Made by a program: the position numbers and the translations under genes
From: Cheiracanthium punctorium
Taxonomy: Eukaryota; Arthropoda; Arachnida; Araneae; Cheiracanthiidae
Assembly (NCBI GenBank): GCA_038373885.1
Contig: JAWZYV010013022.1
Location: 1-64,000 of the forward strand
Reading direction: 5' to 3'
DNA: 64,000 nt
The notes under the pieces: model-generated
Seen by the model: the letters and a program-made list of their open reading frames with translations, nothing else
Databases searched by the model: none
What the model was told of the DNA's origin: nothing
Part shown: piece after piece, positions 1-12,239 of the stretch
Layout: every line of letters starts with the position of its first letter
Position numbering within the stretch: the first letter of the stretch is position 1

Positions 1-2200
1 CAAACCTGCCTCGTTATTGTCTTACAAATGGAACGGGCATATCCCTTCTGTTATCTAATATGTTTACAAAATAGCTGTATTATTACTATTTAGGAATGCT
101 GAATTTCTTTTTACACTTTGTAGTTTTGTTAGTAATGTATTTTCAAGTAAACATTAGATGATTTTGCGTTTACTAAAACCAAAGCCTTTTTAAATCGCCT
201 TCTTTGGGACACCTCTTTGAACAAGATTGTGTTGAAAGTAGTTAATGGCAGTGTTGAAAGGAGGGGTTAAATTAATTCATGACTTTAACTGGCTAAACTG
301 TTAATGAAGAACAAAAATAATTATTTCCTCGTTGTGTGCAAGAGCATCGCAGCTAACATCAAGATTGCAAAAAAAAATCACGTTGAAAAGAAAATATCCG
401 TACTAATAAGTTCTGCAGTAAGAAGCATATGAAAGTACTGATGTATATATGAGTTGGTCATTTATTGAGTATAATTTTTAATTAATAACACTCAGTATTT
501 TATCTGTTTTAAATACATCGTATCACCCATTGCAACATTAAAAATTTTGGCTCAGGTCTGCATGGGTTAAACATCCAACTGAGCTGATGCATTACACGTG
601 AGTTATCCTGATCAAAAGAACAATTTTAGGGGGCGAAATATATATATATATATATATATTATATTTATAACTAACCCGCACCTAAATAATTACATCATCA
701 TAATTCTCCTTTTAAATTGACAAAATTAAATTTTTTTTAATTAGATCATAATTAAACATCCTTGCCCTATTACAAAAAAGATAAAATATTATGTAATGCA
801 TGTTATAAAAGCCGTATTTGCATAAATTTGCACTCATCAGAAAACTATGTGAACACAAAATATTACTAAAAAATGCATTTAGTAAAGTATTCATATTAAA
901 AAAATATGTTATTCATATGTGTATAGTACGTTTGACAATATTTTATTGATAAGAAAGATAAATCATGCCAAACGCATGTATTGTAAAATACTTTCTGACA
1001 CAATTGTCATTTTGCGCCAAATTTAATGATTGCAAGATATCGATACATTGTAGGACTTAACCAGACTTTCTGCATAACTCCCAAAAGCTCTGTATTACTT
1101 ATAATGTAATTTTGAAAGACTTTGCAAATATTATTCTTATTTTTTAAAGGAAGAGTAAGCTATTATAACCGTTTCTACACGGATTGTATTGTGCTTAAAA
1201 TGCATTACTGCCTTTAAATGCATAGGCCGTAACGCATTGGATTTACTTTGAATGCTCATGCAGAAGAATTATAATTGCTACATACATTATTTTTGTGATA
1301 ACTATCAATGGTTTTATTGTGTAAATAATAATATAGGTAGTCCTGCTATGAAATCAATATGCACATCTCCATGTCAAAACAACTTTTGCGATATATACTA
1401 AAGAATTAACACTATAGTTAATATTTAAATTACCCACAGAGCAACATTATAACTCATGAACGGAATGATATGCTTTAATTAATTCTGATTAATAAACATG
1501 CGTTCTTTTTTCGCCCTTAAAAATAAAGTTTCGGGGACTTTAAAAATTTGGCTGAGATCTAGATGTGTCCTTTTGTGGATATTTTGCCAAAACCCATCCT
1601 GTCACGGAAGTATAACATAATTAATCTACGACACAAGTGAAATTTTTGCGAGGTGCGTTTTTTGCTGCGCCATTAACTATATACTCTACCCTCGGGAAAT
1701 CAGTCTCTAATGTATCTCCACTACGCGAAACTTTTATTAAATTAACGGCTGTTCGAAAGCGCCAAGGTAGTTAAGAGCTAAAAGCTGAGCCTTTTATAAT
1801 TATGACGACAATAAATATTACGAACTTGTTCGTGTGTTTCTTTTTTACTTTTTTTTAATTTGCTACAAAGCGTGTCAAAAATTAATTCTGGCTTTCGCTA
1901 AACGCTTTTGAGAGACGGGAATATATGTAATATGTGAATATTTCAAACGATTCTTTTGGATAGAATTCTAAAATGCATAAATTGTTCAATCAGAATCATA
2001 CATTCACAGAAGATACTTTTAAACGGTTACATACAATCATTTACAACTGTATGGTGCTTAATGTGCAAATTTTTAGTATCATTCACTTAAATAATTATTG
2101 ATACATTTTAATAACTAACATTCAAACATAACGTTTTAGAAACATAAATCTAAATTCCAAATTTAATAAAATAACATTTTAGAATCAGATACCTAAGTGT
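1..2200. other. AT-rich unique DNA, no gene seen
   Basis: Non-coding AT-rich DNA with many short poly-A/T tracts and an (AT)n run near 637-667. No ORF has coding character. The stretch about 1500-1800 is a little richer in G+C and reads as less simple sequence than its surroundings, so it could hold a regulatory element; nothing specific can be named. Confidence 0.5.
637..667. repeat. (AT)n microsatellite
   Basis: Run of alternating AT, slightly interrupted at its right end. Simple repeat with no sign of function. Confidence 0.8.
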
Positions 2201-2204
2201 ATTT

Positions 2205-2330
2205 TTAAGAGTTCATCCCTTCACAGGCGATGACGTGGCCACCTACTTTATGCTCCCATAATAAAATGGCCAGTACTTCAGGCCTTAGTAGTGGCGAATG
2301 ACTGTTATTCATCTGCCCTCTTTCAAAAAA
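2205..2330 (+). mobile_element. SINE 3' tail fragment (shared-tail family)
   Basis: This headless fragment matches by eye the 3' tail of the SINEs at 11071-11269 (minus), 19630-19765, 21975-22330 (minus) and 49445-49625. The shared core runs from a CATCCCTTCA-like start through CCATAATAAAATGGCCAGTA and a GGCC...GTAGTGGC end, followed by A-rich sequence. No pol III head is present, so the copy is 5'-truncated, as expected for target-primed reverse transcription. An overlapping minus-strand 69-codon ORF is chance. Confidence 0.6.
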
Positions 2331-2449
2331 GAAAGATAGAAAGCAATATGAAGTAGTTAACGACCTAGTGTTTGTGTTTTTCACATAACCTCCATTCACA
2401 CCCGTGACCAGCATCTGATATCAACTAGAAGTCAGAGCAGGACTCGCCT

Positions 2450-3340
2450 TTGACTAGTCACACAGTGACTTCTACAATCTACATGTCTCTGACTGTAACT
2501 TCACTGCGACGTCCCCATCATGCAACGCCAGCAACGCCCTGCTCGCAATATCATAAGATTTTAACTACTCTATTGAAATTAGTATTCCGTAATTCATATT
2601 CTGACTTCTCGGGGCATCTTTATGTGTCTCAGACTGTCAATGAGACATCACAGTGATGTAAAGTTCAGATAATTGCAATCTGAGGGATTGCAGCAAAGAA
2701 AAAAAGGCCCAATTTCGTAAATACTAGTTGCCGCCTTATTATCATTTATTTCCTAATCGAGGACCTAAAGAAAGCTTATTTATATAATTTCATTGAGAAT
2801 TATGGGAATCTAGTGCGTGATTAGGGTTTTGTTGCAATGTAGAAATCTAGAGGTACACACACTGCACTTGTTTTTCAATGAATTCATTTGCTATCAAATT
2901 CAGTAGGTGCGTCTTAGCATTTGTAAACGATTTTTTCTTGCATTAAACATAAGTGATATATTTTTAAATATCAATTTATTAATGCAATCAATTTGCGAAT
3001 CGTATTAACACTTGATGTAAAAACATTATAACTCGTAGAAGCATCGTATTTTTTATACTTTTTATGCGTATGTTGCCTCACTATTCATATGGATATGTTA
3101 CCTTACGCATATATGCATTTATTCATATATTACCTTAGTGTATGTTACCTCATCGAATTTGAATACATTTCTTTCAGGATTATCAATGCATATTCATCCA
3201 GGAAGTAGGAAAATGTGTTATTCTATTTACTCTCCTCTGATATGAGCAGGTGGCGTTTCAGCTTTTGCCACCCCATGTTTACTCACGTTTGTAAACATTC
3301 TGACATTCAAGTTCGTCACATCCACATATCTTTTGCGCAC
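2450..3340. other. Non-coding interval
   Basis: No gene recognised. Around 2450-2650 phrases containing TGTCTC-AGACTGT and ACAGTGA recur in diverged form, perhaps a decayed local duplication. The rest is ordinary AT-rich sequence. Confidence 0.35.
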
Positions 3341-3344
3341 GTAA

Positions 3345-3570
3345 CATGGCGTATGTGGAGCGGCGTAAAAAGGAAAATCTATCTATTGAAATTTCAATTC
3401 ACGTTTCACATAGGTCTGAGAAATGGATTTGTGTCAAGAAAGAGGAAAAAAAAACCATTCCTTTCCATTTCTGAAACTATCAAAATGCGATCAAATATAC
3501 CATAAAAAAGTATTTTATCCCTTTCTCAATGATGGTTTTAGAACAATGCGATATGAATATAAAACCACAG
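3345..3570 (+). repeat. Old dispersed repeat, copy 1 of 3
   Basis: Shares with 4655-4770 and 5720-5890 a core reading approximately TTGAAATTTC-ATTCACGTTT, then GAGAAATGG-TTTGTGTCA, an A-rich stretch, TTTCTGAACTAT and ATGCGAT. The 96-codon ORF at 3215-3505 is a by-product. Sequence from about 3215 also resembles the region from about 4560, so copies 1 and 2 may be longer. Confidence 0.5.
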
Positions 3571-4654
3571 TTAGCATTTCCGCAAAGTGAATAGAATGTA
3601 TAAGAAAGGAAAAAATATAGCTTATATTTTCAGGGTATGACGTACTGTACCTTAACGTACTGTAATTTCGTTAATTAGAAGTTTTATATTATAACAAGAG
3701 ACATATCCAAGAAAATTATTAAACTTTTGAAATATGTTTTTGAAGATTTTAAGTTAAGCTTTTTATTCTTTTTTTTCTGATTGTCATTCCCTAAGTATAC
3801 CAAAAGGTTTTACGATGATGCCTTGTAATAGAAATAAAGAGCTTACCTTCAGAAATATTTGAACTTTCATATATATTGGGGTTATTTTTACAATTGTTAA
3901 TTAGTTACAATTAGACATGCAGTTTTACTACATATGTATAAAAGAGTAATTGCTACATTTTTTTTCTATTTCATGAAAATATATTGATAAAAAACTTTTT
4001 TCCGATTTTTTTCGTATACCACGTAATAAAAAAATGGGACCGCTTCTTTCAATAAGCTAATCATCCTATTTTAAAACATATTATAATGAATAGAATTAAA
4101 TTAAGGATGCTATGTATAACCATTTTTTTTTCACGTGTGGTATAATACACATTAGCATCTTAATCTACCTCTTATCATATCACATAATTTATATCGCATT
4201 CATAAAATCATAAAATAATAAAAATGTTATTTGAAAGTGTGTTTTGAAAAAAAATATGGATACATTGATTTAGGTGTTACACATTTAATTTCTAATCATC
4301 CATTGTTGATTATAGAAATAAGAAAATAACGCAGACTTGACAGTAAGCCTTCTTAAATATTCATGTAAGAAAAAACTAATAATATCAAGAACTAACAGTT
4401 TTATCTTAAATAATTCTGTTTTAGAAAAATAACAACTTAAAAAAAAAAAGTCTAATATTCACACCAAATTCAAATCTGTATTATTATTATTATATTACTA
4501 TCGAAATACGCACTCATCACTGCGGTAAAAAGTACATTATTATTATCATTTAACTTTTCATTTATATACTGTGTATTTGTACCGAATGCTCACATTTCTT
4601 TCGCATATGCTCCTGCATTCAACTTTTTCTTATGCGTATCTTTACGCAGAACAC

Positions 4655-4770
4655 ATTTCATGCTAACCACGGAGAAAAATATGTAAAATTTCCATTCACG
4701 TTTCCGACAGGAAGCAGAAATGGATTTGTTTCAAGGAAAATACATTGTCTTTTTTCAAGCTTTTTATTAG
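4655..4770 (+). repeat. Old dispersed repeat, copy 2 of 3
   Basis: Diverged direct copy of the element at 3345-3570: AAATTTCCATTCACGTTTCC followed by AGAAATGGATTTGTTTCAAG. It decays earlier at the right than copies 1 and 3. No coding or TIR signature seen. Confidence 0.45.
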
Positions 4771-5719
4771 CTTGGTCAGCATTTGTTGTTCCAGTTCAAA
4801 ATTTGAGTGCGAATTTTAAACCACTTTATATCGTCGAATCGAGCTGAAACTTCTCATACACTTTAATGACGTTCCGTACTTTTTTTTAAATTTTCAGTAA
4901 TCTTTGAACAAAAGAATTGTTTCAAACAATCGTTATTTTAGCGCATAGTGACTCATATCTTCCTAAGTACTCAAAGGACAATTTTAGTTTTTTAATCACC
5001 GGAAACATATTCTTTCAATTTTGGAAGAGATAAAAACAGTCTCGATTCTTTAGCTTAAAATTTAATGACTTTTCGAAAGAATGATTAATCAGTTACTTTA
5101 ATTTCTCATTATATTGTGTTATACAAAAAAAAACTCTATAGCCTACCTATTAGAAAATTTCACTGAATACGGAGTAATTTTTCCTAAATCCTTTAAAAAA
5201 TAGAACGATTAAAAAGTATAAATATTTAATTTTTGGTTATTCTTTTGATTAAAAGTGGTAAAATGGAGCGTTGTTTCTGCTCCCTGCTGTGAACAAAATC
5301 ATTATTTTCTGTGGTGATACAGAGATGTCCTAGTTTTCCAATTTGAATGTTTTTTTAACTATAAATTAAAAATCACCCTTAAAAAAGTAAAATAAAATAA
5401 AATTATAACTTTCAATAAAACGAATGTAAATAGAAAATAAAATCATTCGGAAAATGGACTATTTGATGAAGTTCTCAAAAATTTTCTTTGAAACATGTGC
5501 GATTAGAAACACGTAATTATTGATCGAATTTCTCTAATATTGTACTTGTTTAAAGGGAGTATCTGTCAATTAATTCAGTTCTTAAACTGTGAAAGTAAAT
5601 CAAAAATGTTTTCCTTAAAGCGAATGTTTTCTTCACTATTTAAAGCTCCAGGATTCATCTTTTCTTTTTGAACTGAACAATATTTCCTTGCACATAATAG
5701 CACAAGATACCATTGTATG

Positions 5720-5890
5720 TGCAGTGAAACACCATTGAAATTTCTATTCACGTTTGATTCAGGCCTGAGAAATGGGATTGTGTCAGTGGAAAGGAAAAAT
5801 CGCATTTCTTCATTCTTGGAACTATTAAAGTGCCATGCGATATGCTTAAAAAAGTGTTTTTCCCAACACTAATGGTCTTTGAACACTGAA
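5720..5890 (+). repeat. Old dispersed repeat, copy 3 of 3
   Basis: Third direct copy: GAAATTTCTATTCACGTTTG, then GAGAAATGGGATTGTGTCAG, CTTGGAACTATTAAAGTG and ATGCGATATG. The two overlapping minus-strand ORFs (5575-5805, 5748-6011) fall on it and are not considered genes. Confidence 0.5.
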
Positions 5891-6139
5891 AAGTGGGCTT
5901 AAAGGTAACTTGGAAAAAAAATTTAAGAGAAATGGTCAATAATGCAGGTAAATAAAAATCACCCTTGTGAAGAAGCCCGATGTTTACAGAACTTGAACAT
6001 TTCCATTTCATATATTGTTCTTAAATTTTTTCTTCTTGACTGTATAGTCATGCATTTACTAGAGAATCCCGTAGTTGCATTTTTAATTCACGAGTTATAA
6101 TTGGACCACAAGAAAAGGAAAGCAAAGTATATATATTTT

Positions 6140-6600
6140 TTAATGATAACACTTGATGCAGTGAGAACAGCTTGCTGGTAACAGTGGGAAGTATACCTTC
6201 GGCTCATATTACGCAGGCTGTATCAAGGGCACATTTTTGAAGTTCTAAAGTCCGTATCATCTGCATAGAAATAGAGGTAATTTTATCTAATATCTGAAGT
6301 AATAGAAGGGTTTACTGTGAGAAGGAGATAGCGCCATCGTACCGGGGTCTTGGAACTACATGTATTAGCTTTAATTAATAAACTATCTCTTTCGTTTAGT
6401 ATCAAAAGGATGTAGCTTTAATCGTGAGTTCTTTTGTTACTCATGGGATGAAGCCGCCTGTCTCGTTTGTTAGTGCTGAATCCCCAAGCGCTTTTTCATA
6501 GCTTTCAGCAAAGTTGAATAGTTGGGGCTATTCCATTTTTGCAGCGAATCCTTTAATTGGGTTAATTATACTTTTTACAGTCTCCCAGTAAAATAAGGAT
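6140..6600. promoter_or_regulatory. GC-richer unique island, possible enhancer
   Basis: Compared with its surroundings this stretch is G+C richer, free of simple repeats and contains homeodomain-type TTAATTAAT and TTTAATTG cores. It has no convincing ORF or repeat relation inside the window. Calling it regulatory is inference; comparison with related genomes would decide. Confidence 0.2.
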
Positions 6601-6755
6601 TGTCACAATTTCCTTTTCATACTAATGTTCCCTATTATTGCTATACAGCATTTTTTATCTTAAGGGATCATCTACAAATTTAAGCAGAACACAAGATTTT
6701 AAAGCTCAATGGTGGCCCAATCTTTTTTCTGAGTTATTTAAATTATGCTACAAAA

Positions 6756-6857
6756 CTACTTCACAATGTACCCACTTACTAATAATAGTCTACTTCACAA
6801 TGTATCCACTTACTAATAATAGTCTACTTCACAATGTATTCACTTACTAATAATAGT
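6756..6857 (+). repeat. Tandem repeat, three 34-bp units
   Basis: Three near-identical 34-bp units start at 6756, 6790 and 6824. They differ only within the ACCC/ATCC/ATTC positions of each unit. The near-identity indicates recent slippage or unequal exchange. The 70-codon ORF across it is a by-product. Confidence 0.95.
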
Positions 6858-6859
6858 AA

Positions 6860-7674
6860 AGAGAGACATTAAGCCTCGTACTGCCCTTTGTACCCAACTC
6901 GATTCTTTATGATTTCGCCAGTTCTAGTGTGTTAAATGTGACACCAATAATTTCACTGACTTTAATTAATTTGGCTAAATAATTTTAAATAAAATAGTTT
7001 CAACTGAGGTAAATGTGAAAATTCTTCACAAATATTTTGACTAACTGAGAGATTTTACTTTTGTTTGCTGTTTCATAAAAAAAAAAGAATACTCATAAAT
7101 TTCCTACGTTGAGTTTATAAATAAATTTTGTATTATTTTTTTCCTCAAATTCACGCAGCTGAAAAGGATTTTTTTAGGAGATAACTTATCTTCAAATGTT
7201 TCATGATAATTTTTGCTTATCAGTGATATCAATATTTTGCTACTGTTATAGTAATTGGCAATTAGACTTTTATTAGAAAAAATATTTATAAATGCATAAT
7301 TAACTTGTCGTTTTTATGTGTAATAGGTTTAATTTGAGGTATCTTGGTCCTGAAAAGGTTAAATCATAACTCCTCCCGGTCTTCTTCATCTACAGTTGCC
7401 TAATTGTAAAATCTAATTAATTAACTTTACATTTTCTAACTTATTAAAATTGTTACTTTATTGAAGCAATTTTTTATCCCGCGTAAATATCTCAATAAAT
7501 CAAGTATCAATAAAAAATGAATTAATGGCTTATTTTTAAATTTTAAAGTTAAGAAAACAATAGTTATCTTAAGCAATAAATGGAGTAAAAATTTTTAAAG
7601 GAATATAGAAAACAATAAATCACAAATGTATTTTTAAACAGTTTATTTCTGTTACAAGTGAAAAATATTGGTTA
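6860..7674. other. AT-rich interval, nothing recognised
   Basis: Low-complexity AT-rich DNA between the tandem triplet and the Helitron. No ORF, TIR pair or RNA gene seen. Confidence 0.4.
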
Positions 7675-9538
7675 CTAGCTGAATTACCCGTTCTTCGCAC
7701 GGGAATGAATGGACTTTTTGATATTACGATTTGTGGTGATTACTATTTATTGTAATAAAGAGATATAGCAAAATGGATATCGCTTTATATTGTGTTCAAT
7801 AACCATGCATACCGAATTTCAAGGCAATCGTTTGTACGGTGCAGAAGGTCATGCGGCGTAGCGCAATCTAGTGGCGAGTTTTAGCAAAACGGATACGGCT
7901 GAAATATTCTTCGCATTCAGATATCGATGAATACGAAATTTCAGGACGATCGGCTGGACAGCCCTGTGAAGTTCATGTGTTGACGCGACATCTAGTGGCA
8001 AATTATATAGGAAAATGGATAGCGCCAAACTCTTCCCCGTGTTCAAATATCTATGTATACCTATTTTCATAGCGATTAGTTGCACAGTCAAGAAGTGATG
8101 CACTGCAGCGCGATCTAGTGGTTAATTAAAGTAATGATTTGCTACAGTGCCGTCAAGTGGCGAGTTATAGCAAAATGGATAACGCCAAAATATTCTCATT
8201 GTTCAAATAGCTATGTATACTGATTTTCATAGCGACTGTTTGAATGTTCAAGAATTTGGCCTGCTGCAGCGTCATCTAGTGGCGAGTTAAAATAATAGTG
8301 CATTGCAGTGCCATCTAGCTTCTCAATGCTTCTCAATGATAAAAGACTTAGGTGAACCAAATTTCATGGTGCAACGGTGCTAGAGTTTTTCAACCTCATA
8401 CCACATACCAACATTCATTTTTATCTATAACCAGTGTCATTATATATCTCAGTCTCAAATAAAATCCAGTTTCAAATCTAAGCCTCGCCAAAGTGCCAAC
8501 ATACGCCATTGTGCAAGCGTTTTTTCAGGAAATCATTCGAAGCATTGACTTAGTAGCAATCAATATGGGAAATGGTTCGACCGCGAAAAAGTAAAGCAAG
8601 CCTTTATTTCAAAAGTGGTCCACATAGAGACGCTATGAATTTTTTGATAGATATTTGATAGTTTAATAAGGATTTGCCAAAACTTTAATAAGGATTTGCC
8701 AAAATCCCTTAATACAGCCGAAATTTTTAAAATTATCAACTATAACGTGTTTTATTCATCGTTACTCCGATGCAGTAAATGAGAAGATTTCAATTTTCTG
8801 AAATTTGGCGGAATTCCCCCAACTTAAATCAATGTACTTATTTGGCGAGAATTCTGGAGATAGATCGCTTGAAATCCCTTAACAACTGCATTATTTCTTC
8901 ACGGATCATTAAAATTTAACGCTGTATTCTAATAAAACCTTTACACTTGTTTTCAAAAATCTATTTCCTTAAGCTCTCAATAAATTGCGCCAAGCCGAAA
9001 TCTGTGCAAACCGCTAGAACTCAAAATCGGCATTTGAGCCATTTTATTTTTTCGCCAAACTAAAAAAGATTACCTATTAGCCTCGGAAATCTTCAATTTT
9101 TATTGTTTTGCGTATAAAACATATCATTCCTGCTCCGATTTCCCATGCACACGATATTATAATTTTAAAAAAAATAGCCTTACGAATATAAACTAACAAA
9201 AAAAAATCATTATTATTCTTTTATTTTTACTTTGAGAATTTAAAACATCTTATTCGGCAAAATCGCCGCACATGGCAAACACGATCCTTATTTCACACTT
9301 TTTTCACTACAGGGGTTACAATTACGGAAAGCTTTTTGCGTGGAGAACATAAAAAATCTCTTAAATTCCGGGAACGGGTGGACTTTCAAAGTTTTAAAGT
9401 GGACTATGATTTATTCTATATTATTTTACATATCTGTGCAAAATTTCAGGCTGATATGTCCATTTTTGTGGATTTATTTACAACTCAAATCCACAAACAA
9501 ACAAACAAACAAACAGAATTTCATTTTTATTTATAAGA
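7675..9538 (-). mobile_element. Non-autonomous Helitron, copy 1 (minus strand)
   Basis: Read on the minus strand the element begins TCTTATAAATAAAAATGAAA after an A and ends ...CTAG before a T, the A^T insertion rule of Helitrons. Eight nt before the terminal CTAG lies the 3' hairpin CCCGTgcgaagaACGGG. The 5' end carries a (CAAA/TTTG)n run. The same termini bound 28716-30797, so boundaries are well supported. It encodes no Rep/helicase and must depend on an autonomous relative. Internally, about 7840-8330 consists of diverged repeats of about 122 bp with a 40-bp sub-unit, marked by CTAGTGGCGAGTT and AGCAAAATGGATA. Relative to copy 2 it lacks roughly 290 bp of that array. Short plus-strand ORFs at 9336-9543 recur in copy 2 but lie in the 5' terminal region and look non-coding. 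Confidence 0.85.
7860..8325 (-). repeat. Internal ~122-bp repeat array of Helitron copy 1
   Basis: The marker CTAGTGG (or AAGTGG) occurs near 7868, 7992, 8115, 8155, 8276 and, in decayed form, 8318. Spacings are close to 122 or 40 bp, so the basic unit is about 122 bp with a smaller duplicated piece. Each full unit holds AGCAAAATGGATA, a TTCAAATA-TATGTATACC core and a GCAGCG-GATCTAGTGG boundary. Confidence 0.75.
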
Positions 9539-9539
9539 T

Positions 9540-11070
9540 ATAAGAGAATATTTTTGAGAGGGTGGGGGGGGGAGAGGGGTTTTTGTATATACTTTGAATA
9601 ACCCCTATTCATAATTGATAAAGTTTGAATAAAGTTAAAACTGCAGTTTAAACAGCAACAAGGTATTGAAATTAAAATTTTTAATATGATTGAAGAAAAT
9701 CTAAATTCTAGTTACATTTTTAAACATTTCCCCCCTGATAAACAAGAAATAAATTTCATTTGCAAAATCATCCATAGTATGTTAAATAAATACGGGAGTC
9801 AAATAGTAAGTTGAACCTTTAAACTGACAAAGCTATAGTTACTTTCTTATTGTAATATTCGAACTCTGAGTAACTGAACGCTTAATAAAATCCGCAATTC
9901 TAATGACGCCAAATAAAATCAATACTTAGACTCTTTTGAAAATTTAAATGACAAATCTATGTAGCCTTTTATATGCCTGTTTGCTGCAAATTAAATCATC
10001 GATTTTACACAGCGCTGAATTGAATACTTTGTGAAGCACTATAAACTCCATCTCGAAAGGTAAATGTATATGTCCATTCAAAATAGAATTGCGGCAAATC
10101 CTTATTACTACAGCAAATAATACAATAGAAATTTATTGGAACTTTTATTGATAGCTTATAGTGTTCTGAAGCATTGTATGTCCAAGTGTAATCTTCAGTA
10201 GCAACTTATTTGAGTCTATTATTATGCAACGAATATTCACATATTAAACACTCAATGTGTACACAGAACAGCTGCTTTCAAACGAATTATAAATGTAATT
10301 TCTATAGCAACAATCATTGATGTTTCAATTGCTGAATAAACTACCATACTAAAATATCGATGCTATTGATTTTACTTCAACTTTTGTAATAGGAATGATT
10401 TTTTTTTCTTCGTTCGAAATGTTGGAAAATGAATAATTTATTTTTAAAAAATCAATTATTCTAAAAAGATCTTTCATTTCTTTGATTGAAAAACGTTTTA
10501 TACGCAATATTATAGGTTTTGTTCAAAAGAGGAAATTCGATTTCAAGAGAAATAAAGTTGATTGACACCGTCAAAACATAATAGTTGGGAAGCTTATGTA
10601 TATTAAGTAACAGTTGCCGAGATATACGTAATAAGTATGCTAACTTTTTTCTTGTATGTACATTTCTTATCGTTTTTGGTATTGTGAGATTTCATCTCGT
10701 ATTTCTTTCGAAAATGATATATTTATTCATCTATATTTTATTGTGAATCTAGCACTTCAAAATTGTAGTTGAGTGCTGAATGTATATCAGGAAAATTTTG
10801 AGAATAAATTTTTTTCTATTTTTTTGTACGTTTATGGAATCTATAATTCAGTTGAACAAAAAGAAAGAAAAATACAGTGACTTTTTTTTCAGTTTGATTC
10901 AGATAAGCGTGTTTTAGTTAATTTTACCTCTTGAAAATGCAACAAACATAGAATATAAAATTATATGTAACTTAATGTGTTGAAACAATCGCCATACTCT
11001 CACACGAAGCTTTGCTTAGCTTCTACTTTACAGATTTATTTTTTGTTTATTAATTAATTTAATTTTTATA
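9540..11070. other. AT-rich unique interval
   Basis: Non-coding. A purine-rich G-run (about 9558-9579) directly abuts the Helitron 5' end and could form a quadruplex. The rest is AT-rich with no repeat, ORF or RNA gene recognised. Confidence 0.4.
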
Positions 11071-11269
11071 ATGGTCTGACCCTTATCGATAAGGCAACCG
11101 CTACTACGACGGCCCGAAGGTACTGGCCATACTATTATGGTGGCACCAAATAATCAGGTAGCATTACCCCCTATGAAGGGACGGACACCTAAGCCCAAGC
11201 TAAGAATCGAACCCGGACTCAAGACGTGGTAGAATGGTTCTGTAGCCACAAAACTACCCGAGCGGCCCT
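11071..11269 (-). mobile_element. tRNA-headed SINE, copy A
   Basis: On the minus strand the head GGCCGCTCGGGTAGTTTTGT is followed by a B-box-like CCGGGTTCGATTC and an AGCTTGGG end, like a tRNA pseudogene of normal length. The body then contains CGTCCCTTCATAGGGGG, CCACCATAATAGTATGGCCA and GGGCCGTCGTAGTAGCGG, and ends in A-rich DNA. The head corresponds to that at 49445; the tail is also found attached to a 5S-like head at 21975-22330. Head and tail are both present, so this copy looks close to full length. It is not a functional tRNA gene. Confidence 0.7.
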
Positions 11270-11278
11270 TATCGTTTT

Positions 11279-11832
11279 ATACTGTAAAAGCACATTTTTC
11301 GCGAGACTTTAATTTTCGCAATTTTTACGAGCCCGTCTTAACCACGAAAATTAAATTCTCCCTAAATACTCCCCCACCCCCCTTGCTTCAAATAATAATA
11401 AATAAAAATTCAGAATTTTTTTTTTTCAAAATTTAATGATTTATTGCGCAGTGATAAACTCTTTCTTGGCATTTTTCTTTCTTACAACTATTTCTTTACT
11501 ACTATACAATTATTTCTTGAATAAGTATATAAAAACTATAAAACTATAATACACTATAAAACTATTATAACTTATAAAACTATAATACAACTAATAGAAC
11601 GCAGCTCATTCAGTTACTGTATTTGTACCAGCTTCTTTGAAGCTATTCATAATGGGGAGATAGGGGCGAACTGTTCGAACAAAAGTTCCTTAAAATGCCT
11701 TATGCAAAAAGGAGGTTCTATATTTAGGTACTTTGGGGATTCTTAAATTTTCGGTTATATTCATATAAAATTCGCGAAAAGTTCAGCTTGCGAAATCACT
11801 AATATCTTCCCGAAAATAAGTGCTTTTATAGT
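11279..11832. mobile_element. TIR element (MITE-like), ~550 bp
   Basis: The left end TACTGTAAAAGCACATTTTT and the right end, reversed, TGACTATAAAAGCACTTATT are imperfect inverted repeats. Both continue with TTTCGCGA-like and AAAATTTAAG/AAATTAAATTC sequence over about 80 nt. There is no transposase, so it would be non-autonomous. Superfamily not determined. Confidence 0.55.
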
Positions 11833-11887
11833 CATCGATTTTAATAAATATAACAACCCAATCACAGAGCTTACCACATGCAGAAAA

Positions 11888-12058
11888 GGTACTTACGTAT
11901 TATCCGTCTGTTCGCCAAGACGAGCGATTTTTCGCCAAGATAAATGCCGGGCGCATGAAAATATTGATGGTTTGGAATATGATTGGCAACAGTATGCCAG
12001 CATATTTGACGAAAAAATAGTTTGGTGGAAATGCCCGCCGGGATACTACGTAAGTACC
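11888..12058. mobile_element. MITE, ~171 bp
   Basis: Ends are inverted copies: left GGTACTTACGTATTATCC and right reversed GGTACTTACGTAGTATCC, followed on both sides by GCC/GGC-rich sequence. Interior has TTCGCCAAGA and CATATTTGACGAAAAAAT. The minus-strand 63-codon ORF is a shadow. A poly-T run (12075-12101) follows directly. Confidence 0.7.
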
Positions 12059-12074
12059 ACATAGAGACATTAAG

Positions 12075-12101
<27 letters not shown>
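12075..12101 (+). repeat. poly-T tract
   Basis: Uninterrupted T run of about 27 nt just right of the MITE at 11888-12058. Simple repeat. Confidence 0.9.
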
Positions 12102-12106
<5 letters not shown>

Positions 12107-12239
12107 AGATTTGATATTTTCTTTATTAATTCTTTCTTAATGTAACTGGCGAAGCATTCCAATTTTACTTAAAAAAGTAAGTACTGTTAAAATCAGAGTA
12201 TACGCTATCTGAATAGCTTCAAATTTTCACAGTCTCAGC

